A DNA stretch of 64,000 nucleotides from Atrichornis clamosus. Taxonomy: Eukaryota > Chordata > Aves > Passeriformes > Menuridae. Numbering within the stretch: position 1 is the stretch's first letter; each line of letters starts with the position of its first letter. The notes beneath the pieces were generated by a model. That model had not been told where the DNA came from and did no database searches. It worked only from the letters and a program-made list of their open reading frames with translations. Positions 1-14,573 of the stretch are shown here, one piece after another. Position numbers and translations under genes: made by a program. The stretch is from contig WBMZ01014156.1 of assembly GCA_013400975.1 (NCBI GenBank), positions 1-64,000 of the forward strand. Direction: 5' to 3'.

Positions 1-360
1 GGCGGGGAGCGGAGGCGGCGGCGGAGGGGGGAAGGGTCGGCGCGGCCGGGCCGCCCGCGGACCCCTCCGCCGCCTGTCCGGCTCACCGGGGCCCGGGCAG
101 GGCCGGCGGGATGCGGCACCCTCTGCTACCGCGGCGCTCCCCACTCCCGCCCCGGCGGCCTCCCCGACCTACCGCCTTTCCCGGGCTCGGAGCTCGGATG
201 GGGCCTCGGACAATGGTGCCGGCCGCCTTTTGTGCCGCCCCCCGGGGCGGTGGCGGCTCTTCCGCCAGGGCTCGGGGCTGCCCTGCCCTCGCCCCGCGGT
301 GCCGCTGCCGCACACGGAGGCCTGTGCTGGTGCCGGGGACCGCTCCCACGCTCTGGTGAG
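1..360. promoter_or_regulatory. KPNA3: CpG island at the 5' end of KPNA3
   Basis: The first 360 bases are very GC-rich and full of CpG, for example the GGCGCGGCCGGGCCGCCCGCGG region near 40-60. Composition drops sharply to AT-rich sequence after about 365. The first KPNA3 coding exon (a short peptide starting MAEN in mammals) is not found here or anywhere downstream, so the island is most likely the end of the promoter/exon-1 island, with the window opening inside intron 1. A donor-like CTCTG/GTGAGC at 351-360 could end an alternative non-coding exon. The short open frames inside the island are composition artefacts. Confidence 0.75.
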
Positions 361-3300
361 CCTTGTTAGAGTGTACTGTGCTGGCCCGTTTTGCTCCCTG
401 TCCTACCTTGAATCAACCCCTTTTTGCTTTTTAATTTTTATGTTTTATTTTCAAATGCTGGTAGGCTTATCAGTAATGGTCTGCTAGGCATCTCCGTCTA
501 AATCGGGAAGGAGTGTGATGCTCGGTAAGGTTAATGGGATAGTAGTTTACTCCCCCGAATTTGAGAGACTCGGGGTTATTGGACGCTTATTCCCTAGAGA
601 TATTCCAGAGGTCTTCGAATCTGTGTGTCATTACCGAAGACATCTTCAGTTCTACTCGCAATTGAAAGAGGAAATCCCAAATCTCGTGTTTAAGTTTCTG
701 TAAGGAAAGGAGGGGGGAGGGAGCTCAGATATCGGGCTAGGACTGAAATCGGCTTAGGATTCGCTAGAGTGAAAACCTAAATATGTGTCAGATTACTTTG
801 ACTTCACCTGAGGGTGTTTTCCGTGCTTCTGTTGATTTTATAATTTTAACTTTTGTAATCAGTAGAACTGGAATTTTAGTCCTCTGAAAGCACGTTTTGT
901 ATTTTAGCAGAATTCACACTTCTGCTGCTATTGTTTGGGTGGAGACAATTTTATGCAGGTCAGGCTTAGCAGCAGCAGTGTCTTTAAGGTGACATTCACA
1001 GTGTAAGGTAATCTTTAATTTGTATTTAACTCGGTGACAGTGAATCTTCCTCACAGAAAATACTGCATGTAAAGAGTATGATAACTTGAACACTTCTGGC
1101 TAACATTAGTAAATGTTAGAAAGTAACTAAAAATTGCCCATCCTTCTGTTTAGCAGTTGCTTCTCAGGATAAGGAGGAGGCGTGGTGCGTTTCTTTTTCC
1201 CCTTCTCATCCAGTGAGGCTCTTCCTGCTGCTCCTCATTCATTTTGTCCTTGTCTCCTCTCTCCATATTGGTTACCGGCTTTGTTGCTGCTTTCTCAGTC
1301 ACTGGCCTGAATCCATCAAAGCTCTAAACAGGGAAAGGTTAGGTATGTTCATGTCTAGTGTGAACTGATCCGTCATCCATGCTTGCTTATATTATAGCAC
1401 GCCCAAGACTAGGGGAATTAAATATCTACCTTCATGGGGAGGAAGGAAGGAAGGAATGGAGCACCTAAGCTTTACTTGAGATTACTTCTACCAGACCAGC
1501 TAAGGTAGCTTAGCTCTCATTTCCCCCTGAAGGGTAGTAATTATTTTGGTGTACTGTATTTGCAGTTATGGAGAAGTATATCCCCTAGGGTTGTCTTCGG
1601 GTGTGCTGACTGATATCCTTTTTGTGGCTGAGCCTAAGACTGGTACATAGTTCCAGTAATGTTAATGTAGTTACAGCTCTCATGCATACTTTTGAAAAGG
1701 GTTAAAATCTAGGAAACCCCTTCCTTTTGAAGCAAAAGTATTTTAAAGTTGTATACCCATGGAGTTATGCTAAAATGAAATTTAGGTTCATTTAAAGGAC
1801 TTTTACAAATTGTCAGTGTCTTTCAAAACAATTTAATTTGTATTAAATGTCTGAAATTTTCTACTAAACCTCCTTTTTGACTCTCTTCTGGTTAAGGTAC
1901 TTATTTAAAAGTTTGTGTTAGAAGTTTTGTTACCCTTCTGAGTAAACTTTATGTAACTTAAGACTCTAAAAGTAAAACAATGTAAGTTAAGCTTAGAGTG
2001 GAGAATAAGGAGCACAGCAGTGCTATATAATTGCCATTAGTTACTGTGCTTCTCTTGAGGTACTGGTACACAGACTGACCTGCTGATTGGACAGATTGTC
2101 TCTCTGTCGTGAAAATTATCAGCTCTCCACAAAGTGTTTCTTCTCTAAATCAAGTATACCTAATTCCCAACTGTCAGCAATTAAATACACTTTGTTTTGC
2201 TCCTTGTGCTGCAATATAGACTTTTGCATAGAGATCCTGCCTCCAGTTTTCTGTGCTTAACTTTGGAAATCAGGAGGCCTCAGTGCTTGCATTGGCATTG
2301 ATCTGCATCTTCACATTTTGTCAAATTCCACTAAAGAGAAATGAAGTGGTTAGAATGATGGCATAATAAATAATAGTCTGATATCTAGATTATATTCTCT
2401 GGAAAATTTAAAATATTTAAAGCTGTATGCTCTAAACTTCAGTTTGAAAACAGTGACACTTGAGTCACCTTCTGCCTGGAAACAGTCATTGCCTTTGAAC
2501 TCATCAGGCTTGAACACATTCTTTAGTAATCTTCATTTGACTGCTATTAAATACTTGTGAGGTACTATTGATCCCCTCTGGGTACAGACTATTCTGGCAG
2601 ACCAAAATACTCCTTTAATTTGTAGTTAACTCATATTTTATTACTGGGTTTGCTGGGCCATATAATTGTCTTTGCTTTTTGTTAATGCAGCTTTAAGGGA
2701 AACAAAAGATGAGTAAGTACTTTTGTTTTATGTTATGACAGACCTCAGTACCCATGCACTGTGCTTTTCTAAGAGCAAAGAAACAGATCTGTTGAGCAGA
2801 AGTCAAAGCTTCTGAATCCTTGACCTGCACAGGTTCCCTCTCCTTTTTCTAGTTTCAGATTTGTGTGGAAGTTTCATACCTCTTTGTTGGCTTCCTCTGT
2901 TAGGGAGATAAGAGTTGTGGATGTTAAACTGGAATTCTGATTTTCAGGTATCAGTACTTCCAAAAAGTACTTAGCCCTCAAAAGGGATAATAGCAAAATC
3001 AAATGCCAAAAGCTAGTGTTCCTCACTTAATATGCGTTTCTGTTCTTGCTTTTATTAGTGAGACTCTTCTATTTTTATAGGTACTGACATGTGATTAGCA
3101 GCAGACAAAGTTAACCTCAACCTGCAGAGCTGATCAATAAGGAGCCAAGACACTCATGGATTCATCTGGACAAACAACTGCTAGTTTTCTCCTCACAACT
3201 TTCTGAATTCTGTATTATCCAGAGATGTCAGAGCTATTTAAATTGTTGCACATATAAAGAGAAAGCTTTCCTGTGTTGGTTATGGACATGTAATTTTAAG

Positions 3301-6300
3301 TCTCAGTGTTATTTTGTTTTATTTCTCTAAATATATGGCCCTGATTATTCCAGTACAGTTGAGGCTTTACAGAACAAGATTAAACAGTTACAATCACTTA
3401 ATTTGTGACACCCATTGTAACTGCTGTGTTTATTTGTTGATTTATTTGAAAGCTGCCTTAGCTTTTAGAAAACCAATTTGAAGCTTCTCAATAGAAGTTT
3501 TTCAGCTTTGTTCTTTGCCTAGTAACATCCTTTTTACCTTCATACCTCCAATGTCTTGGATTAGAAATGTTTCTTATTTATTACAATAGCAGGCACTCAT
3601 TTGTTGACTCACTGTTCTGATGTTTAAGGTGATGGATCAAACAATCCAGCCCATTTCTTTTTGTCAGGATTAGTTAGCATCCCTGACTAAAACTGAGGAA
3701 AAATTCTTGATGAGCAGAGGTGTTATAATTTGTAGGGCTCTTGCATGACTTGCTGGGGATTTTTGTGTGTGATATGAGACTGTGTGGTCATGTAGTTAGC
3801 AAAATGCATACTAGATTAAAAGTAAAACTCCATATGCACTCATTTAAAAGAAAACAAACCACCCCAAAAAAGAAACCTAAAACCTAGTAAGGAGTTAGTG
3901 TGTTAGAAACTAAATAACTTTATGTGAAAACACTTTAATGACTGGGATTAAAATTTTCTTTTTGTGTGCTTGCAACCCTAGCCATAAGTCAGAACACAAG
4001 TCCTTAACCTTCTGTTGCTTAGGCTGTAGTGTTATCCTTCTGAAATTTGTTGAGGGCTATTTACCAAAAGGAAACATGGCCGCTCTGTCATCTTTCACCT
4101 ATTCCTGCACTATTTTATTTTAAGCTTCAGAAGTCCTGCTCACTGATGTCTTTTCCCCAGTTGCAGGCAATTGTATCACCTTTTGGTCTGTATCACCTTT
4201 AGGATCAGGATGTTTGAAGGATACATTTTTATTCTGTACCTTCAGCATCCTGACCCCAAATGAGGCAGAGGAATAAAGGGCTTAGCCCAGGTCTCAATCA
4301 TCAGCTCTGGCAGATCCAGTGTATTTACTGCTCCTGCTTTGCTAACAGTAAGAATGTAGTTTTTGAGGGTGCTTGAATTAATTCACATTTTCCTACCATG
4401 CTACTATGAATTTTTTTGCAAGCAGAGGAATGTCATTCTGGAGAAGTCAAATCTGTAGTGTTTCTAGGCATCTGGGAAAAGGTACAGGTTGACTTAAGGC
4501 TGTATTCCCATCAAGTGTCAAAGGCGTTTTGCAGTGGAGGCACCATACCTGCACAGTGTTAATGAATGAGCAGACATGCTGCTCCCAGCTCATTTCTTGA
4601 TGCTGTTTTGTGCACTGTGTTTCTCCCTGTACTTGCTTCCAAGGCTTCATGAAAGAGAGAAGGCTTGTAGCAGTCCCAGACATTCTGTTACTCCAAGCTA
4701 CTTTGTAAAAATCCAGTTTCTTTCAAGAGCTTACATTTACAGATCGGATCAACTCTCTGCCTTTCACTTTGACACAGGAATGGATGCTGGGCTGGTTTAG
4801 GTGTGTTAAAGGTACTGTGGAACTCCTGTCTTAATAGGCTTGTTGAGTCTCAGCAGGTTAAGTGAAAACACAGATGTCAGGTAGCTTCCTGTTGGCAACT
4901 GGATGTAATACAAGATCTGATATTCTCATGCAGAGTTTCTAACCCTTTAAACCCAGTGTATATACTCTTGGGAGAATACAAGTGTATATGTTTGTACCTT
5001 GGAAAGAATTACATGGGTAGGAAATAAGATATAGATGTGGGAAGCCTCTTTGGTTGCTATTGCTCCGGAATTTTCCTATCTTTAGTCTGCAGGTAAATAG
5101 TATAATGCTGTGAAATATTTGTGACTCTTGGCAGAAAGCAAACAGCTACTAAGTCCACTTAGATGTACTGTCTAGTGTTTTCCTTGAGGTTCAAAATGAA
5201 TTGAATGTATTGCATTTTAAAAGATTTAAATACACAGATACATTAGGAAATCATTGTTTATTTCAAAAATACCTGTGGACTATGCAATTTGGAGATGGTA
5301 TCTCGTGATGAACATAATCTTCATAAGCTGATTGGAATCTGTGCTTGCTGTATTGAGGCCCAGTTATTGCTGTTTGCTGTTGTGATACACCAAACCTCTG
5401 GTAATCTTTCTGTAATTACAGAATTTTTTTTCATTCTTGTATATTTCTAACACTACAGCAGTGGCACTGGTATCGCTAAAGCTGCTTCTATTAAAGAATT
5501 GATTTTTAATTTTTAAAATATCAAAGTCTGGTCACAGCTAGTAGCAGTGTAACAGACTAGTTTTAAAGAGCTCTTTATTTTTTATGTAAGTTCTTTGAGG
5601 CTTTCATAATATTTGTACAGTTCCAGCACATATCCAAGCAGGACATTTTGTGTTCTAAAACTATGTTATATGAAAAGACAGCAATCAGAAGGATGCACCA
5701 GCTACAAATATGTGATCAGATTTGTATTTATTGTGGGATTAAAAGTGGAAGGAGGCATCTAACTTGTAATATTAGGCTAGAAAAGGCAATTAACAAGTAG
5801 GTAACGGAGCATGTCATCAAGTAGTAAAGACAAATTGTCAATTGAACTGATTTGAAATGAAAAATCCAAAACCTGTGTCTTTTCCAAGAATAGAGTCTGT
5901 CAGTTGTTTCCAAAATACCCAGCACTGGGAAACTCTGATACTGAATTGATATTCCTGCTTACCAATAGCAGAAACTGAGCTTTGTATTCTGTTTCACAAA
6001 GTTTGACCTGGGTAGTCAAAAGCACTGCTTTCTTCCAAAAGGTTAGTCCTGCATCAGAACTGTCTGTGCCTTGGAGTGAACTAGTTGCAAAGCTCTTCAT
6101 GTGTCTTTCATTTTCTGCTCCCTTGGCTTACTGAGCCAGCCCTTCACATCTGGAGAAGACCAGTGGTGGTTCAAAGAGGTCAGTGTGAAGGGGAGAAGGT
6201 GTATCTTCTCTAGTGGTATTTAACTCTTGGAATGTTACCCCTTCGTAGTCAGATTAACACCATTAAATCTGCTGGGGAGGCTCCATGTTGTTTCTTCTGG

Positions 6301-9300
6301 GTCACCTGACACTTGTCTCCTTTCTCAGACTAAGCAAGTGTTGCAGTCAGCTTTAAACTTGATTTTGTGTGTGTTTAAAAAATATAGCAAGTACAAAATA
6401 AGAGTATATATATTGTACAAATGGCTACAGAACAGGAGGCAAATTTGTATCTTCCCATTCAAACAACTGTTACGGAATTACTCATTTCACTCATATTCTC
6501 ATATTCCCTCGTATTTCCCTCGTAGTCTCATCAGCTGAGGACCTCTTCTTGAGCATTTTTAACCTTAGTTATTGTCAGATTCAGTAACAGGTGGAGTTTA
6601 GGGGTGATGATAGAATAACTGATTTGCAAAATCAGCTTGGGGAAATAACTTTCTTTCAAGACTTGTAAGGCTTGGTGGAGATACGTTTTATTGAGTGTTC
6701 AAGCCCCACTGCAGACTTGCTGGTGTGAACATGGAGCTCATCTATATGAGAAGGTGGTCAGACAGGGTGCTATGCTAGGGTGGCTTGTGGCCAGGTTTTC
6801 AGAGATGCAAAGGGATTCCTGACCAGGTGCAGTGTCAGATTTCAGGTTTGCGGTTCTTGGAACGGCCTAGTCCTTTTCTTTTCTTAATAACTACAGTGTA
6901 AGTCAGAAGGCTGATGAAATTATGCAGTGAGACATTGTTGTGTCTCGCTCAGGTAACTGAAGTCACCCTAACCAGCACTTACTGTCTTTGCATGCAGCTT
7001 TTTGGCATCAGGGCCTCTCACTTCTTTCGTGCACACATAATGTTAGATGCAAAGTCAGTGGTAGTGATTTCTCTGCAACAAAAATCTGACTTGCAGCCAG
7101 ATACAGAAGGCCTTCCACATCAGGAGAGGATCCTGGAATGAGAGAGCCCTGCTACAATTCATCAGGATCCTGTTAACCACTGTTCTCCAGGAGTGCAAGA
7201 AGTATGTTGGCTGGTAATGTGTAGCGTTCATATCACCGATCAAACAGGAGTGAAGAGCAACCTTCCAGACAAGAAGAGACATTAATGGAGCACTGACATT
7301 TGCAATCAATGTGACTGCCTCTTTTATGTATGGAAGGACATATAAATGGGAATTTTGAGAAACTGAAGATACCCTCAAGGAGAGAAGCATGATACTCAAA
7401 ATGTTCAAATAACGCGAGCACGGATGCCTTGCCTCTGTCACGTTAAAAAGTGAGATAGAAGCATCTAGAATTCATGATACTGAAATGATTAAATCAGAAG
7501 GGCAGCTGACAGGGTTCGTAAGATTGTGGGATGTTGCTAGAGTGTATTTTCTAATTCCTAATGCTCCATCTTCTTCTTGCATTGTCAGCTGAGTTTGTTG
7601 TTTTCTCTTGCATCTTGAGCAGAATGATCTCTTCATAGATTTAATTAGGCAGCCAGCACATGTTTAATCTTTTTTTTCCTTTTGATTATATCTTTCAAAA
7701 AAGCAGCAAAGAAAATCTGATTTCATTTGAGCTATATAATATTATACCAAAAAAGCTTGCTGTAGTTGAATATAGCCTAGCTCCTTAAGGACTTGATTTG
7801 GTGTTTTTTTAGATGGCACCCTGTGAATGTATGCAAATTGCAGTTATTTTCCCATTTTATAGTTGGAATAGCAAAACTTTTTTCCTCGTTTCATAGGGAG
7901 GTGCTTATAAATACATCATGGGTTCACAGAATGATTGTCTGAGGTACTTTGATGTTACAGTTGAAGACTGTTTAAGTATCTGAGAAGGGAGTATCTTTGT
8001 TCAAATATAGATTGCACAAGTAGGTATCTGAATAGTATTTAGCCTTGTAGATTTTCTTTTCTCTTTTTTTTTTTTTTTTTTTTTCCTTCTTCCTAAGGGA
8101 AACTAGTATAAATATTTGGCAAGCTTAAGAATGTCTGGTCTTCTGGCTTTTGCCCCAGAAATCTGTGAGGCCTTTCTGACCAAACACTTAATTTTGTAAT
8201 GAATTTCTTGAAAGTGGTTATCTACAATTTGATAAAAGCTTTTATATTTCAACGAATTTATTCAAGTCATTATGTTGACGTGAAGATCAAAATTTAATCT
8301 GATGTTTGCTCCTAGTTACCACAAACAGTTGTTGTAATTTTGCTCTACTGTTTTAATGTCCTGGACACAAGTGAATATGGTGTTTTGTCTGTCAAGTATG
8401 GTACTAGGTAGTAGATTTGGTTTCTGGTAACATTTATTAGTAAAAAAATTAACCGATATCAGAGCTGGTCTTCTGGACTCTTCTAGTCTTCTAGACTATG
8501 GAAGAGGAAAGTGACTCCTCTTTTGCAATGGCAATCAGATGTTCCACTTGACTGGACAGGTCTGTGTGCTTTCCCTCCTCAATAAGGAAATGGGAGGGTT
8601 GCTTGCTTAGAAACCCTAGGAGAGGACAGAGCAGGTGTCCTGTCTTCGGTGAGACCAAGGAGTCATGTAGGTGCTTTGCTTGTTCTTCCTCAAGGACAGG
8701 TTAAGCGTCTGTTTTCAGGAAACTCTAAAGCATTTACTACACTGCTCATGCAGTATAGGAAAATAACAAATTATGTTTTTAGAAATTTGTGTACTGGCAA
8801 AAGCAGATTTCTGTAACATAAAACTACCAAATCTCAAACCCTTGTACCTAGTTAATGCATCAAGAAGCCTTAATCTTTTAACTTTCTAAAGAAGTGTGAA
8901 TAGGCATCACTTGTAATTAGACTTCCTTGGTTATCCACTGTTCTTGCTTATTTGGCATATTACAGTATTTAGATAAGGCAGAGCTGGCATCATTGTAAAG
9001 TTCAGTATGCCCTTCTCTTTCCAACAGATAAGGAGAAGAAGAAAAACTTGATCCAGGTATCCTTCAGTTTCTTTTGGGCTGCAGCATAAATGACCAGACA
9101 CTGCAGTTAAGTTTTTCAAGGTGGACCCTTGTCAAAATGGAGATGGCAAGTGACTGCATTGCCACTGCTCTTTGGAACACTTTGTGGACAGGTTCCTTGG
9201 CCTGCTAGGACCTCTGGACAAAAGTAGTACTTTGAATTAGCTGGTGATCCTTGCTGACTGCCTGTTGGTTTGTGCAGACAGCAGTTGAACAGTGGTGAGT

Positions 9301-12300
9301 TTAGCTTGACATGCTGTGGGATTACCTGAAAACTTCAGTTTGACTTCAGGTGGTGCCCCTATGGGTGCATTGCAGTCTTTGTTCTGATGTCAGCAAAGGT
9401 GTGATTAACAGTGTTAAGATCTACATCTGAATGGAAATGCTATAAAACTTTTGATTGGATATAATGTCCTTGATTTACACAACAGCAGTAACTGGAAATC
9501 TACTAGATTTTGTATTCCTTTCTTGAATTTTGATGTTAAATAGCAAATTTCAGCTCTTTTATTCTATATAAAACCAGCAGAAAATGTGTTGACTGTATTC
9601 TGGCCTGCTTTGTGTCCTTCAGTATTTGTGCAGTTTATGTTGAATGCAACCAACTAACTTGTTTCAAGTCCAGTCTCCTGAGGATTGTTTGAAATGTTTG
9701 TACTTGTAAACTGGGTAATTGGTATATGGGAATTAAAACATGAGTGCTCACGTCTTTGCTGGTAATAGCTCAGTATGGAGGTTAAACAATTGCAGATAGG
9801 ATATCAGGACCTTGAAGAATATCCTTACAAAATACTGGTAAGAAATAAACATAGCAATTACTTTTCTGCCAAGATCTTTTGGAGCAGTAGAAGCAGACAA
9901 TGTGGATGGGCAGCTCTGTCTGCTTCCATGGGGCTTTCAGGTGAGTCAACATCGTGAATGGTAATAATTGGAGGCTTGTGGCTTTCCATACTGGCATGAG
10001 TGTCTGACTTCAGTGAGTCATTACCCACGACTAAGTAAAAGTTATGGTAGATATCTCATTCATCCAGTTTGCTGAGGCCAGCCAGGTCCAGATACTTGAA
10101 TTATCTTGCCACAGACTAGTTAACAAAAAGCAGCTGGTCTTAATTTTAGGGGTCCCAAACTGGGGATTAAAAGTGTGGTGGCTCCAACTACAAAAGAACT
10201 GGTTTTCTGTCAGTGGCCATTATAAACCCTGAGGAACATGGGTCTCAGACAGATTATGACATAAGATACAGTAGCATAAATACTGCACTCTGCTTGTAAT
10301 ATACTAGTACTGTGTTAAATGTTACAAGCCAAAAGGAAGCTTTAAAATATTAAGGTTCTGCAGCACACAGAGAATTTTCAACTAAGTTTTAAAGTCTTCT
10401 GCAAAATAATAGAATGTTTACCTAAAAGAGAAGCGATACCTTTAGGGTCAAATAGTAATCAAATGAAATAGAACTGTCTTGGAGTATCAGATCAGGGTAC
10501 AGACACATTTCAAGTTTATTTGGCTGATTTGGGAGATCTGTTGCTTGTACTGTGGAATCCATGCCCCCTGCTTGCATTTTTAACTGGGTCAGCATAATTT
10601 AATATGGAGCTATGATAACAAAGCCAGAAGTTGTCCTAACTTTGTAATCTATACGACAGGAAAAAAAAAATCACACTTTTTTTCTTAGAAGGACAATTTG
10701 GAGCTTTATAGGAGTAATTGGTAATTAGGTAAGTCTCAAAATTGGGCTTAGGGAAGAAGACTCTGCCTAGAACATAGACTGGGTGGGGGAAAACAAGGTG
10801 GGTAATAATCCATGATGTTTGTAAGTAGAGAAATAAACCTAGCAGGGAGGGTTAATTTGGACTTAAAATTTGGTTTGACATGGATGTCAAATCTGTTTGT
10901 GTGTCCAAAAGAGATAGGTAGGATCAATGTGCAGAGCATCATTGTTTTTAATTCCTTTAGTTGTGGTTAAGTAGTTGCATTCAGATCATAATGATGCAGT
11001 CCAAGAATTCTTCGTTCCTGTATTGTGATACACTTGCAATTCTTGGAGTAAGCTATGTACACTTTGAAAATGGGAACAGGTACAACAGCAGTATCACCTC
11101 TTGTCAGTGTTCCTCTGTCTCTTTTTGTTTGAAGCCAGCTGTTATCAGAACAAGTAGAACAGTATCATCAGTTGAAGTCTCAACTTTGTACATACTAATT
11201 ATATGCCTATGCAAATTAGGAATATTTAGCTTCTAATGTCAACCAAAGATAGGCAGTTGACAGCCTTAATCATCTCAGCAATTGTATACAAACAAGCATT
11301 TTGGATTCTTTTTTTCTGCCCCAAACTAGCCCAGCTCCTGAGGCTTCTGCATTTTCATGTGCATTGCAGTATTTCATGCTTGTTAAAAGGTGTCAGAGAA
11401 GGAATAAGGAACAGAAAAGCAGTTTCTAGGGAAGAAGAGTGTTTTACTTCATCAATACAAACATTACCTTTCACTGTCTTGCACCTGCACCTGTGTTGTA
11501 AGGTATATAAACTGTACTCTAGAATATGCTCATATGCAAGAGGGAAGGCATTAGTTAAATCCAATCCAGCTGTTGGAACTGGGCCAATTTTTTTCTTTCA
11601 GTTAGGCAGGTAGAAGTCGTCTAGAACTGACTTGCAAATACTAGCTGTTGGGTACCCTGTGTGTTTAATCAAACTGCTTTACTATCCCAGCTATGTGTTC
11701 AGGGTATTCTTTCCTCTAAGTATGTAACTTCTGATTTTCCGAGACCTATTTCTGTAATGTTGAGAGGCAAGAGCAGAAATAAAGTGTTTAATGTTTGTAG
11801 ATGCAGAGAAATTAGAAGTAGTCAGTGAGTTTGTTCTTTCCTTTCCATTTAATAGCTGAATTTTCAAAGGAATTAAATGCACATCTTACTAAAGTTTCTG
11901 GAAACATTCCTTTTGTATCCATAGAACTGCCAAAACTCACTGATCTGTGGTATTTGTCTTGTCAAGGTGAGCCTGGCTTTGCCACTTCCATGGGCTAGCT
12001 GGAGGCTGCTGTGTGCTGGTCAGCCTGCAGGAGAGTGGACGTAGCCAGCTGGCTGGTTGTGGGGCAGCTGGCAGTATTGATGGGCTGGCTGGATAAAAAC
12101 ATCTCTTTCATGCCTCTTCATCTCTGATATTTTGTGGACTTGCTTGCTCAAGTTGTAATGGAAGTGGTCTAAATGTGTTGATTAAAAGATGACTCTGCTT
12201 AGGTATCCCTCTTAATGAGATGGCTCAGGATGAGCACCACACCAAGCTCCCTATCTTCTTGTTACAGTGGTAGGTAGAGTTTTAGTTGTTAAATGCTGAT

Positions 12301-14573
12301 TATACTTTAATCTTCCTTCTGACACAACTGGTATAGCTAAAAGTAGTTAAAATTATTAAAATTCATACCACTTACTGTTGCAGCACTTATTTTTTTTCTG
12401 TGCAGAGAATGTACATTATTAAGCTTGTTAGACTTATCTCCTTAGAATCTCAATGTTATTCAAACCTTAAAAGTAATCCTTTTTCTTACAGAAAGGTCTT
12501 CATGGCCCATGTTAAGGCATCAAGTGGCAGTGTTACAGCAGAGGTGCTTACACTTTGCCACATGACGAGCATCCAGTGCACCCTTGGATGCAGTTTCATG
12601 AACGGTACTTGTGAAGTGTGTGTCGTTGAACAACAGGGTCCCAAATGTTCAGTCACTGAATATAATTCTTTGAATGTGTTGGCAGTACAGATTGTGCTGA
12701 TAATTCAGAATTTTAGAGGCCACTACTTTTTGATATCAAAGAGTTTTATGCAGTTTTGTGTTCTGTCATAAACCAAATATCAACTGAAAAAATAAGGAGA
12801 CATCTCTCTACACCACAGGTGGCTGAAACTGAACTGAGTTTCTTGCCAGACTCTTGTTGAGAGAGATCTGAAACACTGATCTGATGAGAACAGCTGTATT
12901 CTGTGTTACTTCTGCCCATTGAGTGTGTCAAAGGCAGTTTTACAGGGACTGTGGTATTCTTTGCCTTTTTTTTTCCCTCCAAGGTCTAGAGTCTCTAAAT
13001 CTCATCTTTAGTCAGCTCAGTATTTGTGTTTTGTATCACAGTGAAACAAAGTTCCCTTGCAGCCCTTAACACAGCAGCCCTAATGTGTGCAGTGATTTTC
13101 TTCACTGGCATATGAAATTAATTTCAGATTTGAGGGAACTAGGAATTATTTTGCCTTCAAATGGAAGGTGTTAGGGAGAGGTTCTTTGTATATGACTTGG
13201 GAAGAATATTTAGAAATTCAGGGTAGAAGTGAGAACACTGATTTATCTAACAACATCTAGCAGATCTCTTGGGGGGTTTTTATGCTTTATTTTATAAAAT
13301 AACAAAATGCTGAGGAACTTGAAATTAGGAATACTGCTCAACATCTACTTTTGACTTGTAAGAAGACTTACAGTACTTGGTGCATTAATGTGGGTATGTC
13401 AGCCTGTCAAACACACTGGTAAGTAGTTGTTCCTGAAGTGAGGAGAAATCTCTTGTTACTTATGCCTTATGAACTTAAGTCTGACTTGAGTCATGTATAA
13501 CAATTGAGGTGTAATGTTGTAGCACAGCTTGATAAGTGTATATTCTTGTTTCTTATAGTACCTGCTGCTGACTGGTAGTTACTCATTTTCACTGTTTGCA
13601 CTTTGTATATGGTACATTAATACCTTGTGTTTACAAGGGTCCTCACAGTTCAGATTGTGCAACTGTCATAATTTTTATGATTTTTAGGATTTTGCTTATG
13701 TCATGTTTTCTCTTTCTGAGACTTGGAGCCTGACTTTTTTATTCAGTGAAGCAGTTCAGCTTTGTCTTGGGGGTTAGTTTTGAGCTGTGCTGTTTGTGTT
13801 ACATGAAGTTACTTGTTTGAGTACATTATGCTGAGAAGTGACCGTAGTCAGATGCTGTTGATGTCAAATCCTGTATTAGATCCATTGGTAACCTTGCTAG
13901 GCTTCAACTGATGTGGCATCTATAGACATCAGCAGATGTCCTCCCAGCCTGAAAGGTGGTAATGAATCTTGGGTTAAGTAGCAGAATAATTTTGCCTCCT
14001 CTCTGTTTTAGCTGACCTGTGTTAGCTGGTGAAAATGCTTAGCCTTTCTACTACTGGATAAATCTTTTGTAAATGCCTGTCAGTTTCCTACATGCTGGGT
14101 CTTGCAGGTTGTGTTAAAGTGTGTTTTTCTGCTTACAGTGATAATGATTCCTTAAAGGAAGGCTAGCAGCAGTACTTAAGACTGCTTCTTTTATACGCTG
14201 TTGCACATAGGATGTGTGCTTCTTCTGAGGCTGTAGGAAGGTGCTGATGACCTCCTGTATTTCTAAAATGGTTCATCTGAAACACAAGCTTTAAATATTT
14301 TCCTTTCAGAAAATGCCAAATCAGGACAAAAAATTAACTGAATCACTTTAGTCTGTTTTTTGGTGAATAAAAACTGAGTTTTGTCAACCTTCCTGTCCTA
14401 CTCTCCCCAACTCACCCCATCCCACCAGATAAGATTAGAAATTGTGCTTATTGGTTTGCGAGTTTTAAAATAAAGCTTCCAAAAGTCAAGCAAGGTTATC
14501 CAGTATACAGTGCTACGGTGCTATTTGTATACCTGCATTTCTTGTAATCAGATGAAGTTGAAACATGTTTTAG
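361..14573. other. KPNA3 intron 1, first part; no gene recognised
   Basis: AT-rich intronic sequence with only short chance open frames. I see no recognisable protein family, RNA gene or full-length transposon. The only distinct low-complexity element is the T21 run at 8064-8084. An open frame at 515-703 sits in slightly CpG-enriched DNA near the island but matches nothing I recognise. Confidence 0.6.
8064..8084 (+). repeat. poly(T) tract, 21 bases
   Basis: Uninterrupted run of 21 T inside intron 1, preceded by a pyrimidine-rich stretch (TTTTCTTTTCTC). On the - strand this is an A21 run that could be an old retroposon tail, but no element body was recognised next to it. Confidence 0.9.

Noticed and set aside
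1..360. Short frames in the CpG island taken as KPNA3 exon 1
   Set aside because: None encodes the expected IBB N-terminus ending before the Thr of exon 2.
515..703. 62-codon + frame near the CpG island with protein-like composition
   Set aside because: No splice borders, no family resemblance, and short. Likely chance within CpG-enriched flank.
7055..7441. 128-codon - strand frame in intron 1
   Set aside because: Longest frame in the intron, but overlapped by other frames, without motifs, strong start context or splice sites.
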